Positions 8,252 to 16,210 of a stretch of 39,238 nt of DNA are shown here, piece by piece. The position numbers were made by a program, and so were the translations under genes. Positions within the stretch are counted from its first letter, which is position 1, and every line of letters begins with the position of its first letter. The notes under the pieces are model-generated. The model did not search any database. It had not been told where the DNA came from and saw only the letters and a program-made list of their open reading frames with translations. Source of the stretch: Parvularculaceae bacterium (GTDB taxonomy: Bacteria > Pseudomonadota > Alphaproteobacteria > Caulobacterales > Parvularculaceae); NCBI GenBank assembly GCA_021776435.1, contig JAJFFW010000114.1:1-39238 (forward strand), written 5' to 3'.

Positions 8252-8787
8252 CTAATGCAGGCTGGTATACGCTTTTGCGACTCCAGCATTTATAGCAATA
8301 GAAATTATTTCCTCTTGATCTTCTGCGCCGAAAGCTCGCTTAGGCAACCACCTCGACCCATAGGGGCGTTGTTCTAACAAATATCCGGGCCGGCGTTCTC
8401 GGAACGCCTTGATTTGCGACCATGGCAATTCTACTCGATTGCCTGCAGCATCCTCCAAATGGATTCCGACTTCATTGACTTCCCACATCATTTCCTTTTG
8501 CTCGCGCGACAACCGAATATAAAAAACAAATTCATGATGACACCGAAAGCTTGTATACTTGCAGGGATAATAATGGCTAATACAATAACGAGTAAAATTT
8601 CCGTCGATCCAACTGCGCCATCCAACAGGCCCGGGCCTAAAATCACGGCGGCAAACACTGCCACTGTTGCAACAGAATAAACCAAATTTTGAATTGGTTT
8701 CGAAAATGTCCAATACAGCTGATCAATCAGCGTTATCGTTGTAGCCCCTTTTATCGTTTCATCTCTATTCCCATATGCTCCGCCCAT
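8252..8787 (-). pseudogene. YcxB-like membrane protein, frameshifted
   Basis: Two overlapping frames together give one sensible protein. The first part starts at 8787 and carries two transmembrane segments (about residues 36-56 and 63-83) after an N-terminal LYWTFSKPIQN. The second frame supplies a YcxB-like C-terminal domain: IHLEDAAGNRVELPWSQIKAF followed by WLPKRAF. The switch falls in a run of six T on the minus strand (8522-8527 region). Seven T would join the frames as LFFYIRLSREQ. It could be a real pseudogene, a homopolymer sequencing error, or slippage on the T run. Membership in YcxB rests on the W-x-x-I and PKRAF pattern only. Function unknown. Confidence 0.65.
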
Positions 8788-8795
8788 ATCATTTA

Positions 8796-10337
8796 TTACT
8801 CCCCGCCAATAAACTGGCGGACATCCATTGCCAATTTCTCAACTGAAGCAGGGTGTAAATACATCATATGCCCCGCCGGATAATGGGTGATCGTCAGGCG
8901 AGAGCGATCAAAACTAGGCTGAGCCAGTGTCATTTCTGTACTGAAGAACGGCGTCGCCATGTCGTAGTACCCATTGGCGGAGAGAACGCGCAGGTCCTTG
9001 TTCTGACGCATCGCGCGCTCAATCCATGGCGCCACATTGACGTAGGAATTATCGCCGCCGCCCTCGTCCGCATCCCAGTTCCAGGCCCGAACACCACCAA
9101 GCGTGACATAACGTTCAGAAATTTCGACACCAAGGTTGCGGCTGAAATAATCCATCATCGCCGCTGTATAAGCGCCGTCAATGCCGTATCCGGATGGATC
9201 GCCTTCCGGATATTCAGCAACACCATCAGGGTTGTCACCTTTAAAGCGACCATCAAAGCGGCCTACCGTCAGTCCCTGATCGCGTAGTAATTCGCGCATA
9301 TAGCGGCGCAACATTACCCGTAAATTCGACCGCAGCAGATAATTCGCATCGAGCCCAATAAACGCCCCGAGTCGTTCGGCCACCGCTTGGCGAGATTCAG
9401 GCGACAACATCTGGCCTTTTAACAGCGCCGGCATGTATTCATCCGTTGCAAACAGTCGCGCATCGGCAAGAAAGCCGTCGAAGTCATTATTCCACTGCGT
9501 GCGATCAACCTTGCCGTGATACCAGGCCACCGCTGCATAGCTCGGCATCAGCCCCACATACCCGACATCATTCCCTGGATCGGTTGCGTCGAGACCGAAA
9601 TTTAAAACCGAAGAAATGAGTACGATCCCATTCATAGCGATGTCGTTCCAACCGCCTTCCAGTGCGTTAATCAACGCCCCACTGCGCGTCGTGCCATAGC
9701 TTTCACCGATCAGATATTTTGGCGAGTTCCAACGCTTGTGCTCAACGAGCCAGCGGCGAATGAACTCACGCACCGAACTGGCGTCTTCTTTGACCCCCCA
9801 GAACTCATCCGTTTTTGCTTCGCCCAGCGTCTTGCTCCATCCGGTGCCGACCGGGTCGATAAAAACGAGGTCCGCAACATTAAGAATGGAGTGCGCATTG
9901 GATTCAATGTCATAAGGCGCCGCCCCGTCGTCACCGGGTTCGGAAGGCAGCATCACGCGCTGAGGCCCGAATATTCCCATATGCAGCCAGAGCGATGCAG
10001 AACCCGGTCCGCCGTTAAAAATAAAAGCAACCGGCCTTGTGCGCGGATCTTGAAACCCATCCGCTATATAAGAAGTCGAAAATATTGACGCCGTCGGCTC
10101 CCCTTTGTCATCTTTGATGAAGGTTTCGCCGGCAATCACTTTGTAGCGAACCGTTGCGCCTTCCAGTTGAATCCGGCTTGTGGATTCATAGATGCGTGGT
10201 TCCGGCTCCTTTTTCTTGTCACAACCCGCCTGCGAACTCTTCGCGTCGCAAGGTTTTTCTTTGCCCTCTTCTTGCGCTTTGGCGCAGGCAGTGAGCATCG
10301 CTATGCCCATAAGGGCTGCGAGTATCATACGGGTCAT
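8796..10337 (-). CDS. S10 family serine carboxypeptidase, lipoprotein
   Basis: A 513 aa exported peptidase of the S10 serine carboxypeptidase family (alpha/beta hydrolase fold). A signal peptide ends in the lipobox LTAC (Cys18), so it is probably lipid-anchored. The oxyanion-hole segment FNGGPGSAS, the nucleophile in GESYGTTR (Ser213), the acid in NGYYDMATPF and the histidine in YPAGHMMYLHP are all present. After the lipobox a short cysteine/lysine-rich linker (PCDAKSSQAGCDKKK) precedes the domain. The frame opens at 10343, but the ATG at 10337 has the better-spaced AAGGA site. The next gene upstream on the same strand encodes another exported hydrolase (DUF885), suggesting a peptide-scavenging pair. 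Confidence 0.92.
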   Translation of the reverse strand: MTRMILAALMGIAMLTACAKAQEEGKEKPCDAKSSQAGCDKKKEPEPRIYESTSRIQLEGATVRYKVIAGETFIKDDKGEPTASIFSTSYIADGFQDPRTRPVAFIFNGGPGSASLWLHMGIFGPQRVMLPSEPGDDGAAPYDIESNAHSILNVADLVFIDPVGTGWSKTLGEAKTDEFWGVKEDASSVREFIRRWLVEHKRWNSPKYLIGESYGTTRSGALINALEGGWNDIAMNGIVLISSVLNFGLDATDPGNDVGYVGLMPSYAAVAWYHGKVDRTQWNNDFDGFLADARLFATDEYMPALLKGQMLSPESRQAVAERLGAFIGLDANYLLRSNLRVMLRRYMRELLRDQGLTVGRFDGRFKGDNPDGVAEYPEGDPSGYGIDGAYTAAMMDYFSRNLGVEISERYVTLGGVRAWNWDADEGGGDNSYVNVAPWIERAMRQNKDLRVLSANGYYDMATPFFSTEMTLAQPSFDRSRLTITHYPAGHMMYLHPASVEKLAMDVRQFIGGE

Positions 10338-10421
10338 AACCATTTCCTTTTATCACATGAAGAAGTGAAACTCCGCAGAACGCAAACAGTGGAACATCAC
10401 CCCTTAATTACGTGCATGCAT

Positions 10422-12326
10422 TCAGGCATTTTTTTTCGAATCTATCCACCGGTAAATCTTGGCTTCCAGCACGGGGAGCGGCATTGACCCGGTCAAGAGA
10501 ACCTCATCATGGAAGGCGCGAATATCGAAATCAGCACCCAGCTCCGCTTCGGCTATTGCGCGTAGTTCACCGATTTTCAACATGCCAAGCTTGTAGGACG
10601 TCGCCTGTCCAGGCCACACAGAATACCGTTCGACTTCTCGTGTAAGAGAGGCGCGCGTATCACCGGTTGTCGCGACCATATAATCGATGGCGTCCTCACG
10701 GGTCCATTGCTTTGCGTGCAGTCCAGAATCGACGACCAAGCGCGCCGCGCGAAAAAGCTCCGACTGTAGACGGGCGAGATCACCCCAAGGGTCATTTTCA
10801 TACATCCCCATCTCCGCCGCGACCTTTTCCGCATAAAGCGCCCAGCCTTCGGAAAATTCCGAATACCCCATCATATTGCGTATGAGTGGTAAATCATCGA
10901 TGGCGCGCTGAAGTGAAATCTGAAAATGATGTCCCGGCGCCGCTTCATGATAGGTGAGCGTTTTAAGCGAATGTTTTGGCCAGTCGGCGGTATCTTTAAG
11001 GTTGATCCAGTATATTCCAGGGCGCGACCCATCAAGCGAGGGCCCGGTGTAATAACCCCCCGGCGCAGTGTCTTGCTCGTAAACCGGGATGCGGCGCACT
11101 TCAACGCCCTGTGACGGGACAGCGCCGAACCATTGGTCAGCGCGCGACATAATTTCAGCCACCTGACCATTTAACCCTGCGAGCAGTGCATCACGACCTT
11201 CATCTGTATTCGGATAACGCATATCAGAGCGCTGGCCGACAGACTCAAACCGTTCGGCGACGGTGCCTTCCGTCAACCCCTGGGCGCGCAAGATCGCATC
11301 CATCTCAGTTGTAATGCGCGCAGCTTCCGTCATTCCGAGTTGGTGGATTTCATCCCCGGTCATCCCGCCTGCGCCATATGAATTCAACGCAAGCTGATAA
11401 AATTCAACACCCACATCACCGAGACGCCACACACCAGCATCCCGTCCGGCCTGGTCCACCGCTCCCTCAAGAGCCGCCCCGAGACGGGCATAAGCTGGAT
11501 AGACCACAGTCTCGACAAGTGTTGCCGCGCGTGCGGCGTATTGGATGCGCTCTTCATCGCTAAGGTCTTCGACTGACTGCATCTTAGAAACGAGGGTTGT
11601 AGCCAATGAATTGTCTGCCGGCGCAAGTGAAGTGAAGCCTTTGATTGAGCCCGCAGCGCCCTCTAACGCAAAATAAGGCGGAACAATGCCCAGCGCTGCG
11701 TCCGCGCCGATCATCTCGATCACCTCATCAAAAACTCTGCCAAATTGTTCGAGGCGAGAGAGATAATCTTCGATGTTCTGTTTTGACTGAACTGGGTGCT
11801 GCGTCTGAAGAAGCCGCGGCAAGAACAGGTGCGGTCCGGAAAGCTGAGTAATTATGTAGGGCGAGCCCGACCCCCATGAGGTGGCGCCGCCAAACTCGAA
11901 CTGATTACGCTGAGCACCCATTTCGTATGCGTTGCGCAACACGTCATAGGTGATCGCCGCTGTGCCCGATAATTCTCTGCGGTCGAAATGTTTCAGCTCT
12001 TGTAGGAACTGCTCGTTCATGGACCTTGAGCGTTGATTAGCCTCAAAGCCGTAACCGCCAAGCCGGGCGTTATAATCTTGGCCTGCGATCTCTTCCGACA
12101 CGCCGAGCGACGTTGCAAATTCGGGTGATTCTTTGAGAGCGATCGACGCATGGCGATCGGTCATCTCCAGGAAGTCCGCTGACGGGTCGGCTTTAACTGC
12201 TGGGGCAACAGCTTCCACTTGAGTCTGGCTGGACTCCGGGGCCTCAACGCTCTCGCTACATCCAGCAAGCAAAGTAAATGCAGCGGTCACAGCCGCGAAA
12301 ACCCTAATATTAGCGATCAGTTGCAT
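10422..12326 (-). CDS. DUF885 family lipoprotein (putative metallohydrolase)
   Basis: A 634 aa exported protein of the DUF885 family. The signal peptide ends in the lipobox LLAGC, followed by a low-complexity linker rich in Glu, Ser and Ala. The diagnostic block LTYHEAAPGHHFQISLQRA lies about residue 460. Its H-E-x-x-x-x-H-H pattern looks like a metal-binding site, and family members are regarded as putative carboxypeptidases/metallohydrolases. A conserved C-terminal region PGQATSYKLGMLKIGELR is present. It is 84 bp upstream of the S10 peptidase on the same strand, so the two could be cotranscribed and work on extracellular peptides. Substrate unknown. Confidence 0.9.
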   Translation of the reverse strand: MQLIANIRVFAAVTAAFTLLAGCSESVEAPESSQTQVEAVAPAVKADPSADFLEMTDRHASIALKESPEFATSLGVSEEIAGQDYNARLGGYGFEANQRSRSMNEQFLQELKHFDRRELSGTAAITYDVLRNAYEMGAQRNQFEFGGATSWGSGSPYIITQLSGPHLFLPRLLQTQHPVQSKQNIEDYLSRLEQFGRVFDEVIEMIGADAALGIVPPYFALEGAAGSIKGFTSLAPADNSLATTLVSKMQSVEDLSDEERIQYAARAATLVETVVYPAYARLGAALEGAVDQAGRDAGVWRLGDVGVEFYQLALNSYGAGGMTGDEIHQLGMTEAARITTEMDAILRAQGLTEGTVAERFESVGQRSDMRYPNTDEGRDALLAGLNGQVAEIMSRADQWFGAVPSQGVEVRRIPVYEQDTAPGGYYTGPSLDGSRPGIYWINLKDTADWPKHSLKTLTYHEAAPGHHFQISLQRAIDDLPLIRNMMGYSEFSEGWALYAEKVAAEMGMYENDPWGDLARLQSELFRAARLVVDSGLHAKQWTREDAIDYMVATTGDTRASLTREVERYSVWPGQATSYKLGMLKIGELRAIAEAELGADFDIRAFHDEVLLTGSMPLPVLEAKIYRWIDSKKNA

Positions 12327-12507
12327 GATTTTCCCCTCCCAAGATCAATGAGTCGTATGGTTAATTTAGACTGTTGCCGGCCCAAGGCCGAGTCACAACC
12401 TCCCTGATGACGTCTCTTAGGGTAAAGAAATTTGAACCTGTGGCTTCCAAGCCCCCTTTTTAGCCAGGATTTTTCTCCCAGCCTTCAGACAATTCGATTG
12501 CAATAGG

Positions 12508-12540
12508 CCCAAATGGAATGAGTTTTCCATTTGGGGTTTT
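12508..12540. terminator. hairpin downstream of rhlE
   Basis: CCCAAATGGAA at 12508-12518 pairs perfectly with TTCCATTTGGG at 12525-12535 around a six-base loop. It lies just past the rhlE stop. The T run (GGTTTTG) is on the plus-strand side, whereas rhlE is read on the minus strand, so it would stop rhlE transcription only as an imperfect intrinsic terminator. It may instead block 3' exonucleases. Confidence 0.45.
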
Positions 12541-12572
12541 GTTACAAAATAGCACGCACAGCAGGCGAAAAC

Positions 12573-13871
12573 CTATCGGCTTCGACCGATACGCCTTTTA
12601 CCGGGGCGCTTGCCTGTCGTATTCGCTGGCCGTTCGCCATTTGCCGGTCTGCGTTGGCCGCGCTTTTTATGGGCGCCGTTTGGCGATCTGACTTTCGCAG
12701 GAGGCAACTTCAAGGAATTTATCTTCGCCGCCTCAGCAATGAAATTTTCAGGCAGTTTTCTGATCTGCATCTTCATGCGGGTCAGTTTCTCAATATCACG
12801 CAAGCAAGATCGCTCATCATTGGCGACAAAGGAATGCGCGAGCCCTGCAGCGCCCGCACGGGCCGTGCGCCCGATTCGGTGAACATATTGTTCCGGGACA
12901 TTTGGAATCTCGAAGTTGATGACGTGGCTTACACCCTCAACATCAATTCCGCGCGCTGCGATGTCGGTCGCAACCAAAACCCGGTATTGGCCTCTTCGAA
13001 AGGACTCTAAGGCCCGTTCCCGTTGCGGTTGGCTCTTATTGCCGTGGATCGCCGCTGCTTCAATTCCTGCGGCCGTCAGGTGACGCACGACTTTATCGGC
13101 GCCGTGCTTGGTGCGTGTGAACACTAGCGCGCGTTCCACAGACTCATCGCGCAACGTCATCGTCAACAGCGCCTGTTTTTCTGCCTGGTTCACGAAGGTC
13201 ACCTGCTGTTCTACGCGCTCCACCGTCGTTGAGGCTGGAGCGACAGCAACCTGCGCCGGGTCAGTCAGATACCGGGAAGCCAGTTCGGCGATCGCCTTTG
13301 GCAGCGTCGCAGAGAAGAAAAGCGTCTGACGTTTCCTTGGCAGCATTGGAACGATCTGACGGAGGGCGTGGATGAAACCAAGGTCGAGCATTTGATCGGC
13401 CTCATCGAGGACCAACACCTCGACATGCGCCAACGTGATAGCACGTCGATCAATCAGGTCGATCAGTCTCCCCGGAGTCGCAACCAACACGTCAACACCG
13501 CGCTCCATCTGGCGCGTTTGTCTATTAATCGGCACCCCGCCGAAGACAGTCGCAACCGACAGTTTCATGAAACGCCCATAGGCGCGAAACGATGTTGCGA
13601 TCTGCCCGGCCAGCTCACGGGTCGGCGCAAGCACCAATACGCGAGCGCTGCGCCGTTGTGGATCCTGCGCTTTACGGCCAAGGCCATCGAGGATTGGCAG
13701 TGCAAACGCCGCCGTTTTTCCGGTGCCGGTTTGCGCGATGCCAAACAGGTCGCGCTTTGCCAGAACATGAGGGATCGCCTGACACTGGATCGGTGTCGGT
13801 GTGGTGTAACCCTCAGATTCCAATGCCTTTATGATTGGCGCCGAGAGGTTGAGATTTGAAAATTCAGTCAC
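12573..13871 (-). CDS. rhlE: DEAD-box ATP-dependent RNA helicase RhlE
   Basis: A 432 aa DEAD-box helicase acting in ribosome assembly or RNA decay. Motifs in order: Q motif TPTPIQ (24-29), motif I AQTGTGKT (46-53), PTRELA, GG, TPGRL, DEAD (137-140), SAT (in FFSATLP), then in the second RecA domain FTRTKHGAD, ATDIAARGID and HRIGRTAR. A basic C-terminal tail (KKRGQRR, GKRPGKRR) follows, as in RhlE proteins. The frame is open to 13928, but RhlE proteins start MTEFSxLxLS. That sequence begins here at a GTG codon at 13871, so I chose it. It is a single-gene unit. Confidence 0.93.
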   Translation of the reverse strand: MTEFSNLNLSAPIIKALESEGYTTPTPIQCQAIPHVLAKRDLFGIAQTGTGKTAAFALPILDGLGRKAQDPQRRSARVLVLAPTRELAGQIATSFRAYGRFMKLSVATVFGGVPINRQTRQMERGVDVLVATPGRLIDLIDRRAITLAHVEVLVLDEADQMLDLGFIHALRQIVPMLPRKRQTLFFSATLPKAIAELASRYLTDPAQVAVAPASTTVERVEQQVTFVNQAEKQALLTMTLRDESVERALVFTRTKHGADKVVRHLTAAGIEAAAIHGNKSQPQRERALESFRRGQYRVLVATDIAARGIDVEGVSHVINFEIPNVPEQYVHRIGRTARAGAAGLAHSFVANDERSCLRDIEKLTRMKMQIRKLPENFIAEAAKINSLKLPPAKVRSPNGAHKKRGQRRPANGERPANTTGKRPGKRRIGRSR

Positions 13872-14221
13872 AAAATACTTTCTTATGCGGGGACGCACGC
13901 GACACAGGTCGCCAAAAACTGGCGACATCGCGAGGTCAATGAAACGACCCGCGTGAATCAGGGCGTAGAGGAAAAAGAAGTGTCCGAAGGGAAGAGCTCA
14001 AGTGCGGCGGTTACGCCACGCGTGTTTCACGCTGCCCGCCCATGCACTCATCAATGAGCGCAGACGACGCCGTGCGTATGGGGCCAAAGCAATAGAAAGT
14101 CAATTCGAATGTTGCACCGCAGCACCATGGCCCCCGCCATCGGATACCGGCCGACGACGAACCATATCATCACTTGCCCGACCATAATTCTCGGCGACTT
14201 AAAACACATTGGTAATTAGAC
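13872..14221. other. non-coding gap upstream of sdpR
   Basis: About 350 bp without a convincing gene. It holds the promoter side of rhlE (minus) and leads into the sdpR promoter (plus). Small open frames are present, but none has a good ribosome binding site or protein-like composition. I see no RNA gene or clear repeat here. Confidence 0.5.
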
Positions 14222-14250
14222 TTGACTCTAATTAGATAGATATCTAAATA
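14222..14250 (+). promoter_or_regulatory. sdpR promoter with inverted-repeat operator
   Basis: A -35 TTGACT at 14222-14227 and a -10 TAAATA at 14245-14250 are 17 bp apart. The spacer holds TTAGAT (14232-14237) and its complement ATCTAA (14242-14247) four bases apart, plus the palindrome TAGATATCTA at 14237-14246. This is the size and place of an ArsR-family autorepression operator. The expected start of transcription is about at the GTG codon at 14257, so the message may be leaderless. Confidence 0.6.
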
Positions 14251-14256
14251 GAATTT

Positions 14257-14577
14257 GTGAAAATAAATCAGGTTTTGAAAGCTCTGTCCCACCCTATTCG
14301 CCGCGATATCATTTCGCGTTTGCGAGAAGGGCCGATGAACGCTGGTGATCTGGCGGCCCATTACGATGTATCTAAACCAACAATGTCCACACATTTTGCG
14401 GCGCTCAAAGATGCAGATCTGATCGCCGCCAAGCGAGAAGGCGTTAGTATTTATTATCAGTTGAATGCCACCGTAGCGGAAGAAGCGATGACGGCGGTGA
14501 TGGAAATGCTTGATGTCGGCAAGGCGCCGGAAAGCGCTAATGCATCTATTACGCCGCATAAGGAGCTTTCAACATGA
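14257..14577 (+). CDS. sdpR: SdpR-type ArsR-family autorepressor
   Basis: A 106 aa winged-helix repressor of the ArsR superfamily. The core VLKALSHPIRRDIISRLREGPMNAG, the recognition segment YDVSKPTMSTHFAAL and the wing KREGVSIYYQL are typical. There are no cysteines at all, so it is not a metal sensor of the ArsR/SmtB kind. That, and the SdpI-family gene overlapping it by 4 bp (ATGA), point to the SdpR group, which represses its own operon. Start is GTG with no visible Shine-Dalgarno, and a promoter ends immediately upstream, so translation may be leaderless. The B. subtilis mechanism (SdpI titrating SdpR at the membrane) is known there and only inferred here. Confidence 0.85.
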   Translation: MKINQVLKALSHPIRRDIISRLREGPMNAGDLAAHYDVSKPTMSTHFAALKDADLIAAKREGVSIYYQLNATVAEEAMTAVMEMLDVGKAPESANASITPHKELST

Positions 14578-15257
14578 AAAAGATATTCATTATTGCTGCG
14601 GGCATACTGGTGGTCACTGTTTTGCTGGGGCTCTGGATGCAAATGGCTGGCGCAAGCATCGATACCGTTCCCGCAAAAAAAATGGCTGGAAAGCTGGGTC
14701 TCCCGCAAATCTTTTGGCCCTTTGCTTTGCCAGGCTTCGGCGCGATTGTGATGCTTGCCTCGGGGCTCTCGAAATATGAAACTATTTTGCAAAAACTGAA
14801 CTCAAATGACCTGGGGAAATCAGATTTCATAATCGGTTTGAGTTTATTGTTTGGGCCAGTACTGGCTTTCATCATGCAGGGCGGTATGGCGCTCTATGTT
14901 TTTGGCCTCGTCGATAAGGGCGATTTGATGAAAGCCAGTGTCGGCCTTGGATTGATTTTTTTCCTGGCGATGGGAAATTATATCGGCACGACGCAGCGCG
15001 GCAGCCCCGCCGGCTTGCGCACGCCCTGGTCGGCACACAATGACCGCATCTGGTTTAAGACACAGCGCTTTTTGGGACGCGGTCTGGTTTTGCTCTCGCT
15101 AAGCGGCATAACAATGTTGTTTTTCGATGATCCGATGGGGGTCATGTGGAAATTTTTCGCCGCGCTGGTTTCCCTAAAAGTACTCGCCGTCAGTTATTCT
15201 TATTTCCTATGGCGAAACGAAAAACGCCAACCAGACCTGATTCCGAAATCTAACTAG
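14574..15257 (+). CDS. sdpI: SdpI-family membrane protein
   Basis: A 227 aa polytopic membrane protein with about six hydrophobic segments (roughly 5-24, 44-63, 86-110, 120-138, 168-184, 190-212). The SdpI signature GNYIGTTQRGSPAGLRTPW with AHNDRIWFKTQRFLGR follows in residues 134-169. In B. subtilis SdpI gives immunity to the SdpC killing factor and is a signal receptor. In Gram-negative bacteria the role is not established. The start overlaps the sdpR stop (ATGA), so translational coupling is likely. No SdpC homologue is seen in the window. Confidence 0.85.
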   Translation: MKKIFIIAAGILVVTVLLGLWMQMAGASIDTVPAKKMAGKLGLPQIFWPFALPGFGAIVMLASGLSKYETILQKLNSNDLGKSDFIIGLSLLFGPVLAFIMQGGMALYVFGLVDKGDLMKASVGLGLIFFLAMGNYIGTTQRGSPAGLRTPWSAHNDRIWFKTQRFLGRGLVLLSLSGITMLFFDDPMGVMWKFFAALVSLKVLAVSYSYFLWRNEKRQPDLIPKSN

Positions 15258-15276
15258 ATTCGAAGGAGAATTTGAA

Positions 15277-15402
15277 ATGCCCTTGGCGGTCAACACTCGA
15301 ACTATGCCTAAAATCGGTCTGATACCCGGCGCTATCATTACACAGATTGTCTGTGACACCGAGGCTAATTCCGTAAATGCCAAAGCAAAAACATACAGAT
15401 AG
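15277..15402 (+). CDS. 41-residue small ORF in the sdp operon (hypothetical)
   Basis: A short ORF missed by length cut-offs: 41 codons beginning MPLAVNTRTMPKIGLIP and ending AKTYR. It has the best ribosome binding site in the region (AAGGAGAA, eight bases before the ATG). It fits exactly between sdpI (stop 15257) and the next membrane gene (start 15412). It has one moderately hydrophobic stretch (IGLIPGAIITQIV) and one cysteine. It is either a real small protein or a leader/relic; I do not recognise it. Confidence 0.45.
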   Translation: MPLAVNTRTMPKIGLIPGAIITQIVCDTEANSVNAKAKTYR

Positions 15403-15411
15403 GTTAGCTCA

Positions 15412-15999
15412 ATGAATAACTGGATTAAAATGCGAATTGAAAAGGCCGGCTGGTTACGGTTTCTGGCGTGGCTCGCCATTGATGTTGGCTATTCCGTATG
15501 GGCTTTTTTGCTGCCCGGCCCCTGGACGCGTATTGGGAATGCCATGGGCGCAGAGATGGGCGAAGTCCCAGCGATACCGGAAACGCAATTTGGGTTTACG
15601 GCCGATCAACCAGCCCTCGCCTTCGGTCAACTCGGTGAAGCCACGAATGATTATATTCTCTTTCAACTCGTCGATGTTCCATACGCTATTATCAGCACAA
15701 TGATGGTGAGCGCGGCTATCGCGATAGGGCTAAAGCGTTTTAATCTCGGCGCGTCTGCGTGGCGGTTTATTCTCCTGGCGCCGCTGATCTATCTGGCGGC
15801 GGAGATCGTCGAAGACCCTCTCCTCGCTGCGATGGCTGGCGGTTACCTGCCCATGGAGGGTGTCATTGGTACGATCCAACAAGCCGCCACCACGGTTAAA
15901 ACCAGCGCAGATGGGATAGCATCTCTTGCCGCGGCCATTTCACTGCTGGCGACCGCAGGCGCCGCGCTCAGCAAACCTTTTCGCAAAAAATCGGCATGA
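15412..15999 (+). CDS. four-helix membrane protein (hypothetical)
   Basis: A 195 aa membrane protein with hydrophobic segments at about 14-34, 88-106, 116-136 and 168-188. A 50-residue loop between the first two holds GPWTRIGNAMGAEMGEVPAIPET, and the C-terminus is basic (KPFRKKSA). Same strand and close spacing to sdpR-sdpI suggest one operon. I do not recognise a family. By context it may serve with SdpI in the envelope, but this is only inferred. Confidence 0.7.
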   Translation: MNNWIKMRIEKAGWLRFLAWLAIDVGYSVWAFLLPGPWTRIGNAMGAEMGEVPAIPETQFGFTADQPALAFGQLGEATNDYILFQLVDVPYAIISTMMVSAAIAIGLKRFNLGASAWRFILLAPLIYLAAEIVEDPLLAAMAGGYLPMEGVIGTIQQAATTVKTSADGIASLAAAISLLATAGAALSKPFRKKSA

Positions 16000-16014
16000 A
16001 AGGCGGCATGCAAA

Positions 16015-16143
16015 ATGACCAACAAACACCCCCGAAAAATCAGCCTTTTCATCGTCATCGTGATTGCCGCCGTCGCCCTGACCCAAAGCGGACAACATGG
16101 CCAAATTAGCGGTTATATCGCCAATCTATTTGATGAGCGGTGA
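16015..16143 (+). CDS. 42-residue single-helix small protein (hypothetical)
   Basis: A short ORF starting 15 bp after the preceding stop: MTNKHPRKISLFIVIVIAA, then VALTQSGQHGQISGYIANLFDER. A basic N-terminus followed by a hydrophobic stretch of about 15 residues indicates a single membrane segment or signal-anchor. AAAGGCGG lies about seven bases ahead of the ATG. The strong terminator at 16162 follows 19 bp after the stop, which makes this the natural last gene of the sdp operon. No family recognised. Confidence 0.45.
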   Translation: MTNKHPRKISLFIVIVIAAVALTQSGQHGQISGYIANLFDER

Positions 16144-16161
16144 TGCGATGCGCAATAAAAA

Positions 16162-16185
16162 CGGGCCCCGAAGGGGCCCGCTTTT
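16162..16185. terminator. bidirectional intrinsic terminator between sdp operon and pnp
   Basis: CGGGCCCC (16162-16169) and GGGGCCCG (16173-16180) form an 8 bp stem with a GAA loop. CTTTT follows on the plus strand and TTTTTATT on the minus strand, so it can end both the sdp operon and pnp, which converge on it. Confidence 0.9.
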
Positions 16186-16210
16186 AAGTTTGTTATACGG
16201 AAAAGAAAGA

